A stretch of 39,067 bases of DNA from Lachnospiraceae bacterium. Its GTDB lineage: Bacteria; Bacillota; Clostridia; Lachnospirales; Lachnospiraceae. The notes below the pieces were generated by a model, which was given only the letters and a program-made list of their open reading frames with translations, did no database searches and was not told the origin of the DNA. The stretch covers positions 1 through 39,067 of the forward strand of contig JAGBCB010000007.1 in assembly GCA_017938145.1 (NCBI GenBank), given 5' to 3'. The position numbers were made by a program, and so were the translations under genes. Positions within the stretch are counted from its first letter, which is position 1; every line of letters starts with the position of its first letter. Below, piece after piece: positions 30,703 through 39,016 of this stretch.

Positions 30703-33042
30703 ATGAAGGAGAAGAACGAAGTACAGAAACGGATGCAGCTGCCGGAAGCGGTGTACAAACTGCTGGGCGACCAAGGCATCCAAAAAGAAGACATCCTGTA
30801 TAAGGCAGAGCCGGACTTAGACTCTGAGCTTCGTTTTGCCAGAAATTATCTGGTAATGACGAAAGAGGTATTGGTTTTGATCAGCTACCCGTACCAGGCT
30901 CACGGTAAGTTCCGTTTTGGCGGTTATGCAGGAAACGAGTTGGCAGATGGGCTGCCAACAGAACCGGAAATAAAAAAGCTTTCCCTGAATGAGGTTGAGA
31001 AGCTGGAGATTATCCGGGCAGTCAACGGCGGTTCCTTAATGGCGGTGGTGAATGGAGAAGAAATCTTCCTGTGTGCATTTTCTAATTCCCGCATGGGCGA
31101 GGTGGAACGCGCCAAAAGAAATTTAGAGAAAATCAAAAAATCCGAGGAGCTTTCCGAGGAAGATATTTTAGGTAAAAACAAGCAGGAGTGCTGCCCGAAG
31201 TGCGGCACCATGTATCCGGACCAGGCGAGAAAGGTCTGTCCGCGCTGCATGGATAAAAAGTCCCTGTTTGGCCGTGTTATGCGGTATTTCTGGCAGTATA
31301 AGTGGCGCATCTGTTTCATGTTTGTGTGCTATCTTGCCATCGGTGCATTAAACTTAGTTTGGCCGTATTTGTCCGGTACCTTTTTGTATGATAAGGTACT
31401 CAGCAAAAACGAAGAACTGGTTTCCTTCACCGAAAGCTTTGGCGGTAAATACACCGTAATTTTAGCGTTTACGGTAGCTGCCATGGTAGTAACCAAAATC
31501 ATTATGCAGTTACTGGGCATGCTGCACGGTGCCATGACGGCCCGTATTGTGCCGGAGGTTGTGGCAAAGTTAAAGGAAGAAATCTTTAATTCCATGGGTA
31601 AGTTATCCATTAACTTCTACAATTCCCGTCAAACCGGTGCCTTAATGACACGAGTACTGGATGACGCAGGTGAGGTAACCGGATTTTTCATCGACGGTCT
31701 GCCGTACATATTTACCAACGCATTTACAATCATCGCTACCTGTGTGGTAATGATCAGCATCAATCCGCTGCTGGCGATTGCAGCGTTGTTTTTGCTGCCG
31801 TTTTTAACTATCCAGAGTTACCGTATGACACCGAGAATGTGGACCTTCTACGGTAAGCGCCATCGTGCCAGCCGTCGTTTAAACAGCCAGTTAAACGACA
31901 GTATCACCGGTGCCAGAGTCGTAAAGGCTTTTGGCCAGCAGGAGCAGGAGCTGGTACGTCTCGGCAAGGGCAACAAGGGTGTCCGTGAGGCAGAAATCGA
32001 CGTTATGCGTTACGACAATAAGTTTACTATCCTGTATTCCACGGTGGAAAACCTGGCTTCCTTTATCGTATGGGGCTTAGGTGCTGCCCTGATTCTTTCC
32101 GGCACCAACATGGAATTCGGTATGCTGGTAACCTTTGCAGGCTATGTCAGCCAGCTGCAGGGTCCTCTTGACTTTATGTCCTGGGTATTCCGTTGGATGA
32201 CCGACTGTTTAAACTCTTCCCAGCGTATGTTTGAAATTATTGATGCCGTGCCTGAGATTTCCGAAGTGGAACATCCGGTACGTCCGGAGTACATCAACGG
32301 TAAAATCGAGTTATCCCACGTGACCTTTGGCTACGAGCCGCACAAGCCGGTATTAAAGGACGTTACCTTTACGGTAGAAGCCGGAAAAATGCTTGGTATT
32401 GTGGGTCGTTCCGGTGCGGGTAAATCCACGTTGGTAAACTTAATTTCCCGTCTCTACGACCCGGAAGAGGGCACCATTAAAATTGACGATATTGACATTA
32501 AGGAACTGGGTATTCCGGAACTGCGAAAGAGCATTGCCATGGTATCCCAGGAAACCTATATTTTCATGGGCACGGTGGCAGAAAACATTGCTTACGCAAG
32601 ACCTGACGCCACCCGCAAAGAAATCATCGAGGCGGCTATGCAGGCTTCTGCCCATGATTTCATCTGCAAAATGCCACAGGGCTACGACACCATTATCGGT
32701 TCCGCGGGCAGAAGTTTGTCCGGCGGTGAGAAGCAGCGTGTTTCCATGGCAAGAGCTATTCTTGCCAATCCGCGTATTCTCATTTTGGATGAGGCAACCT
32801 CTGCGGTGGATACGGAAACCGAGCTGGCCATCCAGGAATCTTTAGAAAAACTGGTACAGGGCAGAACTACCATTTCCATTGCCCACCGTCTGTCTACCCT
32901 GCGTAATGCGGATACTCTCATCGTTATCGATGACGGAAAGGTAACCGAGTCCGGTACCCATGCAGAGCTCATTGAAAAGAAGGGAACCTTCTACAAACTG
33001 ATGGAATTACAGACCAAAGCATTGGCAATGCGAGGTGTGTAA
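30703..33042 (+). CDS. ABC exporter half-transporter with N-terminal zinc ribbon (first subunit)
   Basis: A protein of about 779 residues. Residues 1-155 form a domain of unknown type (ELRFARNYLVMTKEVLVLIS, PH-like in pattern), then a zinc ribbon C164-x2-C167..C179-x2-C182, six transmembrane helices (about 200-480) and a nucleotide-binding domain with Walker A ending at K574, LSGGEKQR, LILDEATSAVD and the H-loop AHRLSTL, all intact. This is a type IV exporter fold normally working as a dimer; the partner is encoded two genes downstream. The start is uncertain: ATG 30691 and 30703 both lack strong ribosome sites. The substrate is unknown. Confidence 0.85.
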   Translation: MKEKNEVQKRMQLPEAVYKLLGDQGIQKEDILYKAEPDLDSELRFARNYLVMTKEVLVLISYPYQAHGKFRFGGYAGNELADGLPTEPEIKKLSLNEVEKLEIIRAVNGGSLMAVVNGEEIFLCAFSNSRMGEVERAKRNLEKIKKSEELSEEDILGKNKQECCPKCGTMYPDQARKVCPRCMDKKSLFGRVMRYFWQYKWRICFMFVCYLAIGALNLVWPYLSGTFLYDKVLSKNEELVSFTESFGGKYTVILAFTVAAMVVTKIIMQLLGMLHGAMTARIVPEVVAKLKEEIFNSMGKLSINFYNSRQTGALMTRVLDDAGEVTGFFIDGLPYIFTNAFTIIATCVVMISINPLLAIAALFLLPFLTIQSYRMTPRMWTFYGKRHRASRRLNSQLNDSITGARVVKAFGQQEQELVRLGKGNKGVREAEIDVMRYDNKFTILYSTVENLASFIVWGLGAALILSGTNMEFGMLVTFAGYVSQLQGPLDFMSWVFRWMTDCLNSSQRMFEIIDAVPEISEVEHPVRPEYINGKIELSHVTFGYEPHKPVLKDVTFTVEAGKMLGIVGRSGAGKSTLVNLISRLYDPEEGTIKIDDIDIKELGIPELRKSIAMVSQETYIFMGTVAENIAYARPDATRKEIIEAAMQASAHDFICKMPQGYDTIIGSAGRSLSGGEKQRVSMARAILANPRILILDEATSAVDTETELAIQESLEKLVQGRTTISIAHRLSTLRNADTLIVIDDGKVTESGTHAELIEKKGTFYKLMELQTKALAMRGV

Positions 33043-33086
33043 GGGTTTTGGCATGATTGTTTTATCATGCATAAAAGGAGATTTAT

Positions 33087-33662
33087 ATGGACGAAGAAGT
33101 AATGCAGAGCAATCTGCTGGAATTAGAAGAATTCGACGAAGAAAAAATGAAGGCGGAGTCTGCCGATTTATTGGAACTTCGCTACTTAACCAAGGAAAAT
33201 GCCAAGTTCGAGCGTACCCCGGGCGGTTTCGTAAAGCTTACCTATAAGGATACTACTTACGACCGTGTAGGCGTATACCGTACGTTCCCGGTTACCTTGC
33301 CGGATGAATTTATTTCCATCCGCGAGGCAAACGAAAAGGCACGTGAAATCGGTGTAATTGAAAAATTGTCCGCTCTTGACCCGGAGCAGGCAAAAATGTT
33401 AAAGGAGCAGTTAGACCTCCGCTATTTTACGCCGGAAATCACAAAGATTTTCGACATCAAAACCGAGTACGGCTATGGCTATTTCCATGTAATGACTACC
33501 TACGGTGAATGCCGTTTTACTATTCACAACGGCGGAAGCTCCGTGGTTTCCTTAACGGATACCCGTATTGTTATTAACGACTTGGACGGCAACCGTTTTG
33601 AGGTACCGGACATTATGAAGTTAACCGTAGCAGAGAGAAAGAAATTAGACCTGTTTATTTAA
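33087..33662 (+). CDS. DUF1854-family protein
   Basis: A 191-residue soluble protein. The C-terminal half (LDLRYFTPEITKIFDIKTEYGYGYFHVMTTYGECRFTIHN then VINDLDGNRFEVPD) has the features of DUF1854, a family I know from annotation as linked to ABC transporters, including a proteobacterial set near cyanophycin genes. The N-terminal half is a second, weaker copy-like segment (LRYLTKENAKFERTPGGFVKLTYKD). AAGGAG precedes the start. It sits 44 nt after one ABC gene and 14 nt before the other, so it is probably a cytoplasmic partner of the exporter. Its biochemical role is unknown. Confidence 0.85.
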   Translation: MDEEVMQSNLLELEEFDEEKMKAESADLLELRYLTKENAKFERTPGGFVKLTYKDTTYDRVGVYRTFPVTLPDEFISIREANEKAREIGVIEKLSALDPEQAKMLKEQLDLRYFTPEITKIFDIKTEYGYGYFHVMTTYGECRFTIHNGGSSVVSLTDTRIVINDLDGNRFEVPDIMKLTVAERKKLDLFI

Positions 33663-33676
33663 ACTGAGGTAAAACT

Positions 33677-35881
33677 ATGAAATTATACTATGAGTTAAAG
33701 GAAGAACAAAAACGGCTGGTGCAGGCTGACCCTTCCGAAGAACTTTGGTACTGTGTGCCCCTGGACCTTCTCTACGACCGAAAAAATAAAGTGGCAGAAG
33801 AGAAGTTTGCAGGCAAAGAACAGTTCATTGCAGTAACTACCAAGCGTATTTTGGTTTTGAACGGCAACGAAATTTCTTATGAGAGAAATTTATCCGACTG
33901 TGAAGAAGTAAAATGCGAAACGCTGGTGGGCTGCGGTATTGTGACAGCCAAAGTAAAGGGTGAGGCAGAGCTGGTGGCACGGTTTTCCATGCGCCATATT
34001 GAGCGGGTTGCTTATGTGGCGAGAGGTGCCGATCTGCTTGCAAAGGGCGATATCGAAAAAATTACCAGCCATGAATATGAGAAGTATTGTGAAAAGTGCG
34101 GCAGAGCACTTCCGGGCACCAGTAAGTGTCCAAAATGTGACGGTAAAAACGTTGTTTTCAAAAAGTTTACCGACTTATGCGGCGGCTATCAGTGGAAGCT
34201 GCTTGGCATTTCTGCCATCATGCTGCTTAGCTCTGCCATTTCCATTTTGATGCCTTATGTGCAAAAGAACTTTATTGATAATGTACTGGCAACAAAATCC
34301 GGCACCATGGCAGATGTGGCAATGTTTGTAGGTATTATGCTGGCTTTAACAGCGGTAAATGTTACCCTGTATATCTTAAAGAACTGGTGGTGTGTACTGC
34401 TTGGTTCCCAGCTTTCCATGGACTTGCGACGCAAGCTTTATACAAAGATTCAGCGCCTCTCCATGAGCTTTATGAACAAGCGTAAGCCGGGCGAACTAAT
34501 GAACCGTGTTTCCGGCGACACCGGCCAGATCCGCCGTTTCATGGAAGAAGTATTTGGCGGTATGTTATCCGCGTTAATTACCATGATAGCATCCCTGATT
34601 ATCATGATTTCCATCGATGCAAAAATGACACTGTATTCTACCAGCCTGATTGTACTGGTATTTGTCATTACCCGTTTGTTCTGGAGCTACATCCACAAGA
34701 TTTTCCACAGACAGTGGGTAAAAGACGATAAACTCCGCAGCGGCTTACAGGATGTTATTTCCGGTATGCGTGTAGTAAAATCCTTCGGCCGGGAAGATGC
34801 GGAAGTAGAAAAGTTCAAGCATTTAACCAGGGATTTTGCCCAGGTACAAAAGAAAAACGAAACCTTCTGGGCGCTGTTTTATCCGATGCTCACCTTCATC
34901 ATGGGCGTGGGCTCTTACATTGCCATTTACTTTGGCGGTGTGGACGTATTAGAGGGCGGCATGTCGGTAGGTACGCTGATGCAGTTTGTAACCTATACCG
35001 GTTACCTGTACGGACCTCTTGGCTGGATGACCCATCTACCAAGAAGCGTGATGCAGATGATTACCAGCCTGAACCGTATTTACGACGTACTGGACGAAGA
35101 ACCGGCTATTAAAGACGGTGAAACAGCGAAGGAAATTGAAATTCAGGGCGACGTTACCTTTAAGGACGTAACCTTTGGTTACAATTCCTATGATCCGGTT
35201 TTGGAACACATTGATTTAGAAGTAAAGAAGGGCGAAATGATTGGTCTGGTAGGTGCTTCCGGTACCGGTAAGTCCACCATGATTAACCTTATTATGCGCT
35301 TGTATGACGTAGACCGCGGTGCCATTTTGGTGGATGGTGTGGATGTCCGTGAAATTAAGCAGGAGTCCTTCCACGACCAGATTGGTGTGGTACTGCAGGA
35401 AACCTTCCTGTTCTCCGGCACTATCTTAAATAACATCCGTTTTGCCAATCCAAAGGCTACCATGGAAGAGGTTATCCGCGCAGCAAAGGCAGCCAATGCC
35501 CACGATTTCATCGTAAAAACTCCGGATGGCTACAACACCTATGTAGGTGAAAGAGGCTTCAACTTATCCGGCGGTGAGCGTCAGCGTATCGCCATTGCCA
35601 GAGCAATTCTAACCAATCCGAGATTACTTATTCTGGACGAGGCAACTTCCGCCCTGGATACAGAAAGTGAATACTTAATTCAGCAGGCGTTAGACCGCCT
35701 TACCGAGGGCAGAACCACCTTCGCCATTGCCCATCGTTTATCTACCCTTAGAAATGCAGACCGTTTGGTTGTGATTGACGGCCACAGCATTGCAGAAGTG
35801 GGTACCCACGATGAGCTGATGGAAAAGAAGGGAATTTACCATGGACTTGTGACGGCACAGTTACAGATGGCTAAACTGTAA
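33677..35881 (+). CDS. ABC exporter half-transporter with N-terminal zinc ribbon (second subunit)
   Basis: A 734-residue protein with the same layout as the first subunit: an N-terminal domain (FIAVTTKRILVLNGNEISYERNL, PH-like), zinc ribbon C138-x2-C141..C151-x2-C154, six transmembrane helices (about 170-440), and an ATPase domain with Walker A lysine K532, LSGGERQR, LILDEATSALD and AHRLSTL. Both ATP sites of the presumed heterodimer look active. The shared extra N-terminal domains suggest they contact DUF1854 or a common regulator. Lipid, peptide or polymer export are all possible. Confidence 0.87.
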   Translation: MKLYYELKEEQKRLVQADPSEELWYCVPLDLLYDRKNKVAEEKFAGKEQFIAVTTKRILVLNGNEISYERNLSDCEEVKCETLVGCGIVTAKVKGEAELVARFSMRHIERVAYVARGADLLAKGDIEKITSHEYEKYCEKCGRALPGTSKCPKCDGKNVVFKKFTDLCGGYQWKLLGISAIMLLSSAISILMPYVQKNFIDNVLATKSGTMADVAMFVGIMLALTAVNVTLYILKNWWCVLLGSQLSMDLRRKLYTKIQRLSMSFMNKRKPGELMNRVSGDTGQIRRFMEEVFGGMLSALITMIASLIIMISIDAKMTLYSTSLIVLVFVITRLFWSYIHKIFHRQWVKDDKLRSGLQDVISGMRVVKSFGREDAEVEKFKHLTRDFAQVQKKNETFWALFYPMLTFIMGVGSYIAIYFGGVDVLEGGMSVGTLMQFVTYTGYLYGPLGWMTHLPRSVMQMITSLNRIYDVLDEEPAIKDGETAKEIEIQGDVTFKDVTFGYNSYDPVLEHIDLEVKKGEMIGLVGASGTGKSTMINLIMRLYDVDRGAILVDGVDVREIKQESFHDQIGVVLQETFLFSGTILNNIRFANPKATMEEVIRAAKAANAHDFIVKTPDGYNTYVGERGFNLSGGERQRIAIARAILTNPRLLILDEATSALDTESEYLIQQALDRLTEGRTTFAIAHRLSTLRNADRLVVIDGHSIAEVGTHDELMEKKGIYHGLVTAQLQMAKL

Positions 35882-35907
35882 GCTTATATTTTTGGTATAA
35901 TTATTTT

Positions 35908-36062
35908 AATTGGTGTCCCCTTGGTTTTATTCTACCAAAACCCGCTCTCGCTAGCATCGAAACGTAGCCTCACTAAGCTCGTGCGACTTTAGTCGCATTA
36001 CCTCGTCAAGTGAGGACGTTTCTCCAGCGTTTTGTACGAATAAAACCAAGGGGACACCATTC
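35908..36062. repeat. Long nested inverted repeat C after the ABC operon
   Basis: Perfect 22-bp outer arms (35911-35932 and 36038-36059; TGGTGTCCCCTTGG core), then AAAAC/GTTTT, AAACGT..CCTCACT paired with AGTGAGG.ACGTTT, and a central GCGACT-TT-AGTCGC hairpin. It lies between the ABC operon and a GNAT gene and probably ends the ABC message. Part of its right half resembles the short palindrome at 255-331. Confidence 0.85.
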
Positions 36063-36147
36063 TTAAAGTAGTGAAATGCCGAAAAAGAAAAGCATTACAG
36101 CAGTACGCAGTGTAAAAGTGAGGTACAATGAAAGAAGGTATGTTACT

Positions 36148-36711
36148 ATGTTTGAAAAAGGTATACTTAAACCATTAACAAAAGAAACTGCTACGGAAAT
36201 CAGCAATTGGGAATACGAAAGTCCATATGAGGCGTATAGCTTCAAAGGGCACCCTTCCGGTTGGCTCATGAAGGAATCAACATGGGGGATAGAACAGTTT
36301 TGCTTAATTGACGGTGGAACAGTTTTCGGTCATGTGTCATGCCAGTTCGACGAAGCAAATTTGTGGGTTGGCTGGTCTATGGCTCCAATACTTTGCGGTA
36401 AAGGTTGCGGGAGTGAATTTATCAAACAATGTGTAAAGGAAATCCGAAAAGTTACCGGGCATACAGGGCGGATTTTGTTGAGAGTTGCTGCTTGGAATAA
36501 AAGAGCAATTCGTGCGTATCAAAAGGCGGGATTTCGTTATATAGAAACCATAGAGGATGAGATTGCATATTCGAACCACTTAGAAGGGTTTTGGGTAATG
36601 GAATTGCAAAAACATCATAAAAACGAGGAAGAACGTGCCGCAGAATTTGGTGGAAGGCTGAATTTGGATGACAAGTATGATTGGGGAAAATCTATTGGAA
36701 GAGAGGTTTAA
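36148..36711 (+). CDS. GNAT-family N-acetyltransferase
   Basis: A 187-residue acetyltransferase with VGWSMAPILCGKGCGSEFIKQCVKEIRKVTG as motif A (acetyl-CoA loop CGKGCGSE) and RVAAWNKRAIRAYQKAGFRYIE as motif B. I chose ATG 36148, near AGAAGG; the frame is open for 24 more codons upstream but that part is basic and unlike the family. The C-terminal ~30 residues are a charged extension. The acceptor substrate is unknown. Confidence 0.85.
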   Translation: MFEKGILKPLTKETATEISNWEYESPYEAYSFKGHPSGWLMKESTWGIEQFCLIDGGTVFGHVSCQFDEANLWVGWSMAPILCGKGCGSEFIKQCVKEIRKVTGHTGRILLRVAAWNKRAIRAYQKAGFRYIETIEDEIAYSNHLEGFWVMELQKHHKNEEERAAEFGGRLNLDDKYDWGKSIGREV

Positions 36712-36752
36712 CAGAGGTCCGCAACTAACTGTTATTAAAATGTTACATCTGA

Positions 36753-36781
36753 TTGCGGAATTGTCTTGCTTGCGTTATAGT
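36753..36781 (+). promoter_or_regulatory. Promoter of the XRE-DUF2200 pair
   Basis: TTGCGG (36753-36758), 17-bp spacer, TATAGT (36776-36781), about 55 bp before the XRE start. Confidence 0.45.
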
Positions 36782-36836
36782 ATTCTCATGGTGGACAAAA
36801 TAGAATGTGGGTATCAAAACAAGGAGGTACTCAACT

Positions 36837-37310
36837 ATGAGATTTGAAGAAAAGATAATCAATTTAAGAAAACAAAAAGGTTTGTCCCAGGAGGAACTGG
36901 CGGAGCAGCTTGGTGTATCAAGACAGGCGGTATCACGCTGGGAGCTTGGACAGACGCTGCCGGATATTCCGAATCTGGTGCAATTGTGTGAGCTGTTTGG
37001 CGTGAGTGCAGATTATCTGGTAAAGGATGAAGAGCAGACAGTTACAAAGAATGAGCAGAGTGCAAAAACAATTGCCAAGTTTACCAGAGAACGTGAAAAA
37101 ATAAGATATCTGGCAAGAAAATATTATTATACTGCTTGGGCGGCAGTGCTTATGGCAATTGGATTTATGCTTGCTGCTGTAATAGATTCCCGGTGGGTAA
37201 GCTTTGGTATTGGAATGGGGCAGGTTGTTGGTGCGGTAGTCGTATGGATTTTATACAGCAGAGCTGTGAGTAAGATTGAAGCGCTTAATGATGCTATAGA
37301 TTCAGAGTAA
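36837..37310 (+). CDS. XRE-family regulator with two transmembrane helices
   Basis: A 157-residue protein. Residues 5-60 are a Cro/C1 HTH ([24 protein letters not shown]), and the C-terminal half has two hydrophobic helices ([20 protein letters not shown] and [17 protein letters not shown]). AAGGAGG lies 11 nt before ATG 36837; an in-frame start 30 nt earlier is unsupported. Membrane attachment suggests sensing at the envelope. It is co-directional with the DUF2200 gene 29 nt downstream. Confidence 0.87.
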   Translation: MRFEEKIINLRKQKGLSQEELAEQLGVSRQAVSRWELGQTLPDIPNLVQLCELFGVSADYLVKDEEQTVTKNEQSAKTIAKFTREREKIRYLARKYYYTAWAAVLMAIGFMLAAVIDSRWVSFGIGMGQVVGAVVVWILYSRAVSKIEALNDAIDSE

Positions 37311-37339
37311 GAGGAAACGTTGAATTTGGAGGTATAACC

Positions 37340-37702
37340 ATGGACGGTACAATGGCAAACGATAAAATTTATAAAATGTCCTTTTCAAAGGTTTATCCAC
37401 TTCTTGTTGCAAAGTGTGAGAAAAAAGGACGAACAAGAGAGGAAGTCGATCAAGTTACTTGCTGGTTGACGGGATATAGTAAAGCTCAAGTGGATGATTT
37501 GCTGATACATGATGTTGCATATGGAGACTTCTTTTTGAATGCTCCCCAGCTTAATCCTAATCGAAAATTGATTACAGGGAAAATCTGCGGAGTTCGTGTA
37601 GAAGAAATCGAAGAACCGCTAATGCAGGAAATACGCTATCTGGACAAGCTGATTGACGAGTTGGCAAAAGGAAAAACGATGGAGAAAATATTGAGGAAGT
37701 AA
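37340..37702 (+). CDS. DUF2200-family protein
   Basis: A 120-residue soluble protein. [38 protein letters not shown] and the later [49 protein letters not shown] are the pattern of DUF2200, a widespread small family without assigned role. GGAGG precedes the ATG. It may be co-transcribed with the XRE gene before it. Confidence 0.85.
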   Translation: MDGTMANDKIYKMSFSKVYPLLVAKCEKKGRTREEVDQVTCWLTGYSKAQVDDLLIHDVAYGDFFLNAPQLNPNRKLITGKICGVRVEEIEEPLMQEIRYLDKLIDELAKGKTMEKILRK

Positions 37703-37768
37703 TAGTCCACATCAACATAAGTGTTAAGTGGTTTTCTGCATAGCGTTATGGCTTTTGATATTTGCCAT

Positions 37769-37777
37769 TGGTATAAT
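37769..37777 (+). promoter_or_regulatory. Extended -10 promoter of the next XRE gene
   Basis: TGGTATAAT, a TGn-extended -10, about 30 bp before the XRE start; no good -35 is present, as is usual for this promoter type. Confidence 0.5.
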
Positions 37778-37806
37778 GTAGTCACACCAACGAAAGGAGC
37801 AGTACA

Positions 37807-38208
37807 ATGGAAATCGGTTCTGTTATCAAAAAGTTACGACAGCAAAAACAAATGACACAGGAGGAACTTGCAAACCTTCTATGTGTATCGGTTCAAACTG
37901 TTTCAAGGTGGGAAAACAGTTTGAACTATCCCGACCTTGTTATGCTGCCCGAAATAGCGACCATTTTCCATGTTACAACTGACTACCTGCTTGGAGTGAA
38001 AGGAGAACCGAAAATGGCGAAATTACTTACAACCAAGGAAACATTTCAAGTCAATTCAAAGGCAGAAGCAGAAACTATGGTGATGAACTTCCAAAAGGAA
38101 GCCTTCCCCAAACTGCTGAGCTACAATATCAGCGAAGAAGATGGCAATGTCATTCTTGTAGTTGAAAAGGAATTCGGTGCTGAATTTGATAAAATGAAGT
38201 TCAACTAA
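37807..38208 (+). CDS. XRE-family transcriptional regulator
   Basis: A 133-residue protein: residues 6-62 are the HTH (MTQEELANLLCVSVQTVSRWENS) followed by TTDYLLGVKGE; residues 72-133 (TKETFQVNSKAEAETMVMNFQKEAFPKLLSYNISEEDGNVILVVEKEF) form a small alpha/beta domain, possibly a ligand or partner site. AAAGGAG lies 8-9 nt before the ATG. Targets are unknown. Confidence 0.87.
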   Translation: MEIGSVIKKLRQQKQMTQEELANLLCVSVQTVSRWENSLNYPDLVMLPEIATIFHVTTDYLLGVKGEPKMAKLLTTKETFQVNSKAEAETMVMNFQKEAFPKLLSYNISEEDGNVILVVEKEFGAEFDKMKFN

Positions 38209-38300
38209 CCGATTCAATATTTGCCGGTGACATGTTGATTTTCCTGAATGCTTGTGCTAAAATAATTAAGATTTCGGAGGCAATGTAAACCGTAATTACA

Positions 38301-38413
38301 ACGCCGGATAAGATCTCCTATACAACCATCTGTCGGAGGGCATTTACAGCGTATTGTGGATGCTGGATTAAGACAGTTGCTATTGTATGGCGTATCTTAT
38401 CCGGCGTTTTTTT
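38301..38413 (+). repeat. Long nested inverted repeat D ending in a T-run
   Basis: Perfect 14-bp arms ACGCCGGATAAGAT (38301-38314) and ATCTTATCCGGCGT (38394-38407) are followed by seven T. Inside lie ATACAA/TTGTAT and CTGTC/GACAG pairs separated by internal loops, the same nested style as repeats A-C. It can act as a plus-strand terminator and borders a truncated gene. Confidence 0.8.
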
Positions 38414-38446
38414 ACATATAAGCACCGATTATGCCCAAAAAGCAAA

Positions 38447-38701
38447 GGAGATGCCCCTGTTGTCATGGAATATCCGGTGACATTGGAATGTAAGCTGGTC
38501 CAAATGCAGGAGACTTCCAGCGGTTACAGAATTGTGGGCGAAATCGTTAATACTTTGATAGACGAATCTGTTCTGGATGAACAAGGTAAGGTAGATGTAA
38601 CGAAGCTCGGTGCAGTTGTGTATGACCACTTTAACAGCGGGTATTATGCTATTGGGCAAAAAATAGGACAGGCATGGAGCATCGGGAAAGAATATATTTA
38701 A
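38447..38701 (+). pseudogene. Flavin reductase (flavoredoxin-like), C-terminal remnant
   Basis: The frame from about 38447 reads PVVMEYPVTLECKLVQMQETSSGYRIVGEIVNTLIDESVLDEQGKVDVTKLGAVVYDHFNSGYYAIGQKIGQAWSIGKEYI in pieces typical of the C-terminal third of flavoredoxin/DIM6-NTAB FMN-binding reductases. The N-terminal ~100 residues with most of the FMN site are absent, and repeat D occupies the place where they should end. An ATG at 38387 opens the frame but translates the repeat arm. Likely a dead fragment. Confidence 0.75.
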
Positions 38702-38878
38702 GCTGATTGATAAGTAAATATTAGACTATTTATTATAACTGGAAAATGCGAAACTTTCAGGCTTCCAGTGTGTTTGAAAGTAACAGGCGATTTGAAGTTT
38801 AGTGAGGTAAATGTGAACATTATCGAAGCTAACAAAAGAACGTAGGATTTTATTAGACACAAAAAGTTCACAAAAAAA
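38702..38878. other. Intergenic region before hsp20, no gene seen
   Basis: No frame with a ribosome site was found. The sequence is AT-rich and leads into the CIRCE element and hsp20 promoter; no hairpin with a T-run is obvious. Confidence 0.5.
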
Positions 38879-38905
38879 TTAGCACTCACTATTGACAAGT
38901 GCTAA
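38879..38905 (+). promoter_or_regulatory. CIRCE element (HrcA operator)
   Basis: TTAGCACTC, nine bases, AAGTGCTAA: the CIRCE consensus with a single mismatch in the right arm. It overlaps the -35 of the following promoter, so HrcA would block transcription at normal temperature. Confidence 0.9.
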
Positions 38906-38920
38906 CAACAGTGATATAAC
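38892..38920 (+). promoter_or_regulatory. hsp20 promoter
   Basis: TTGACA (38892-38897), 17-bp spacer, TATAAC (38915-38920), with the -35 inside CIRCE and a leader of about 90 nt to the start codon. Confidence 0.75.
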
Positions 38921-39016
38921 ATAATCAGAAACAGGAGAAAGAAAGAACCACAAGTTCATGATTCTTCCTAAACATCCCCAGTTTCAAAAAACTATTTTGA
39001 AAAAGGAGCGATGATT

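Noticed and set aside
38387-38446. Start of an intact gene at 38387
   Set aside because: The first ~20 codons translate the arm and T-run of an inverted repeat; only the later part resembles a flavin reductase.
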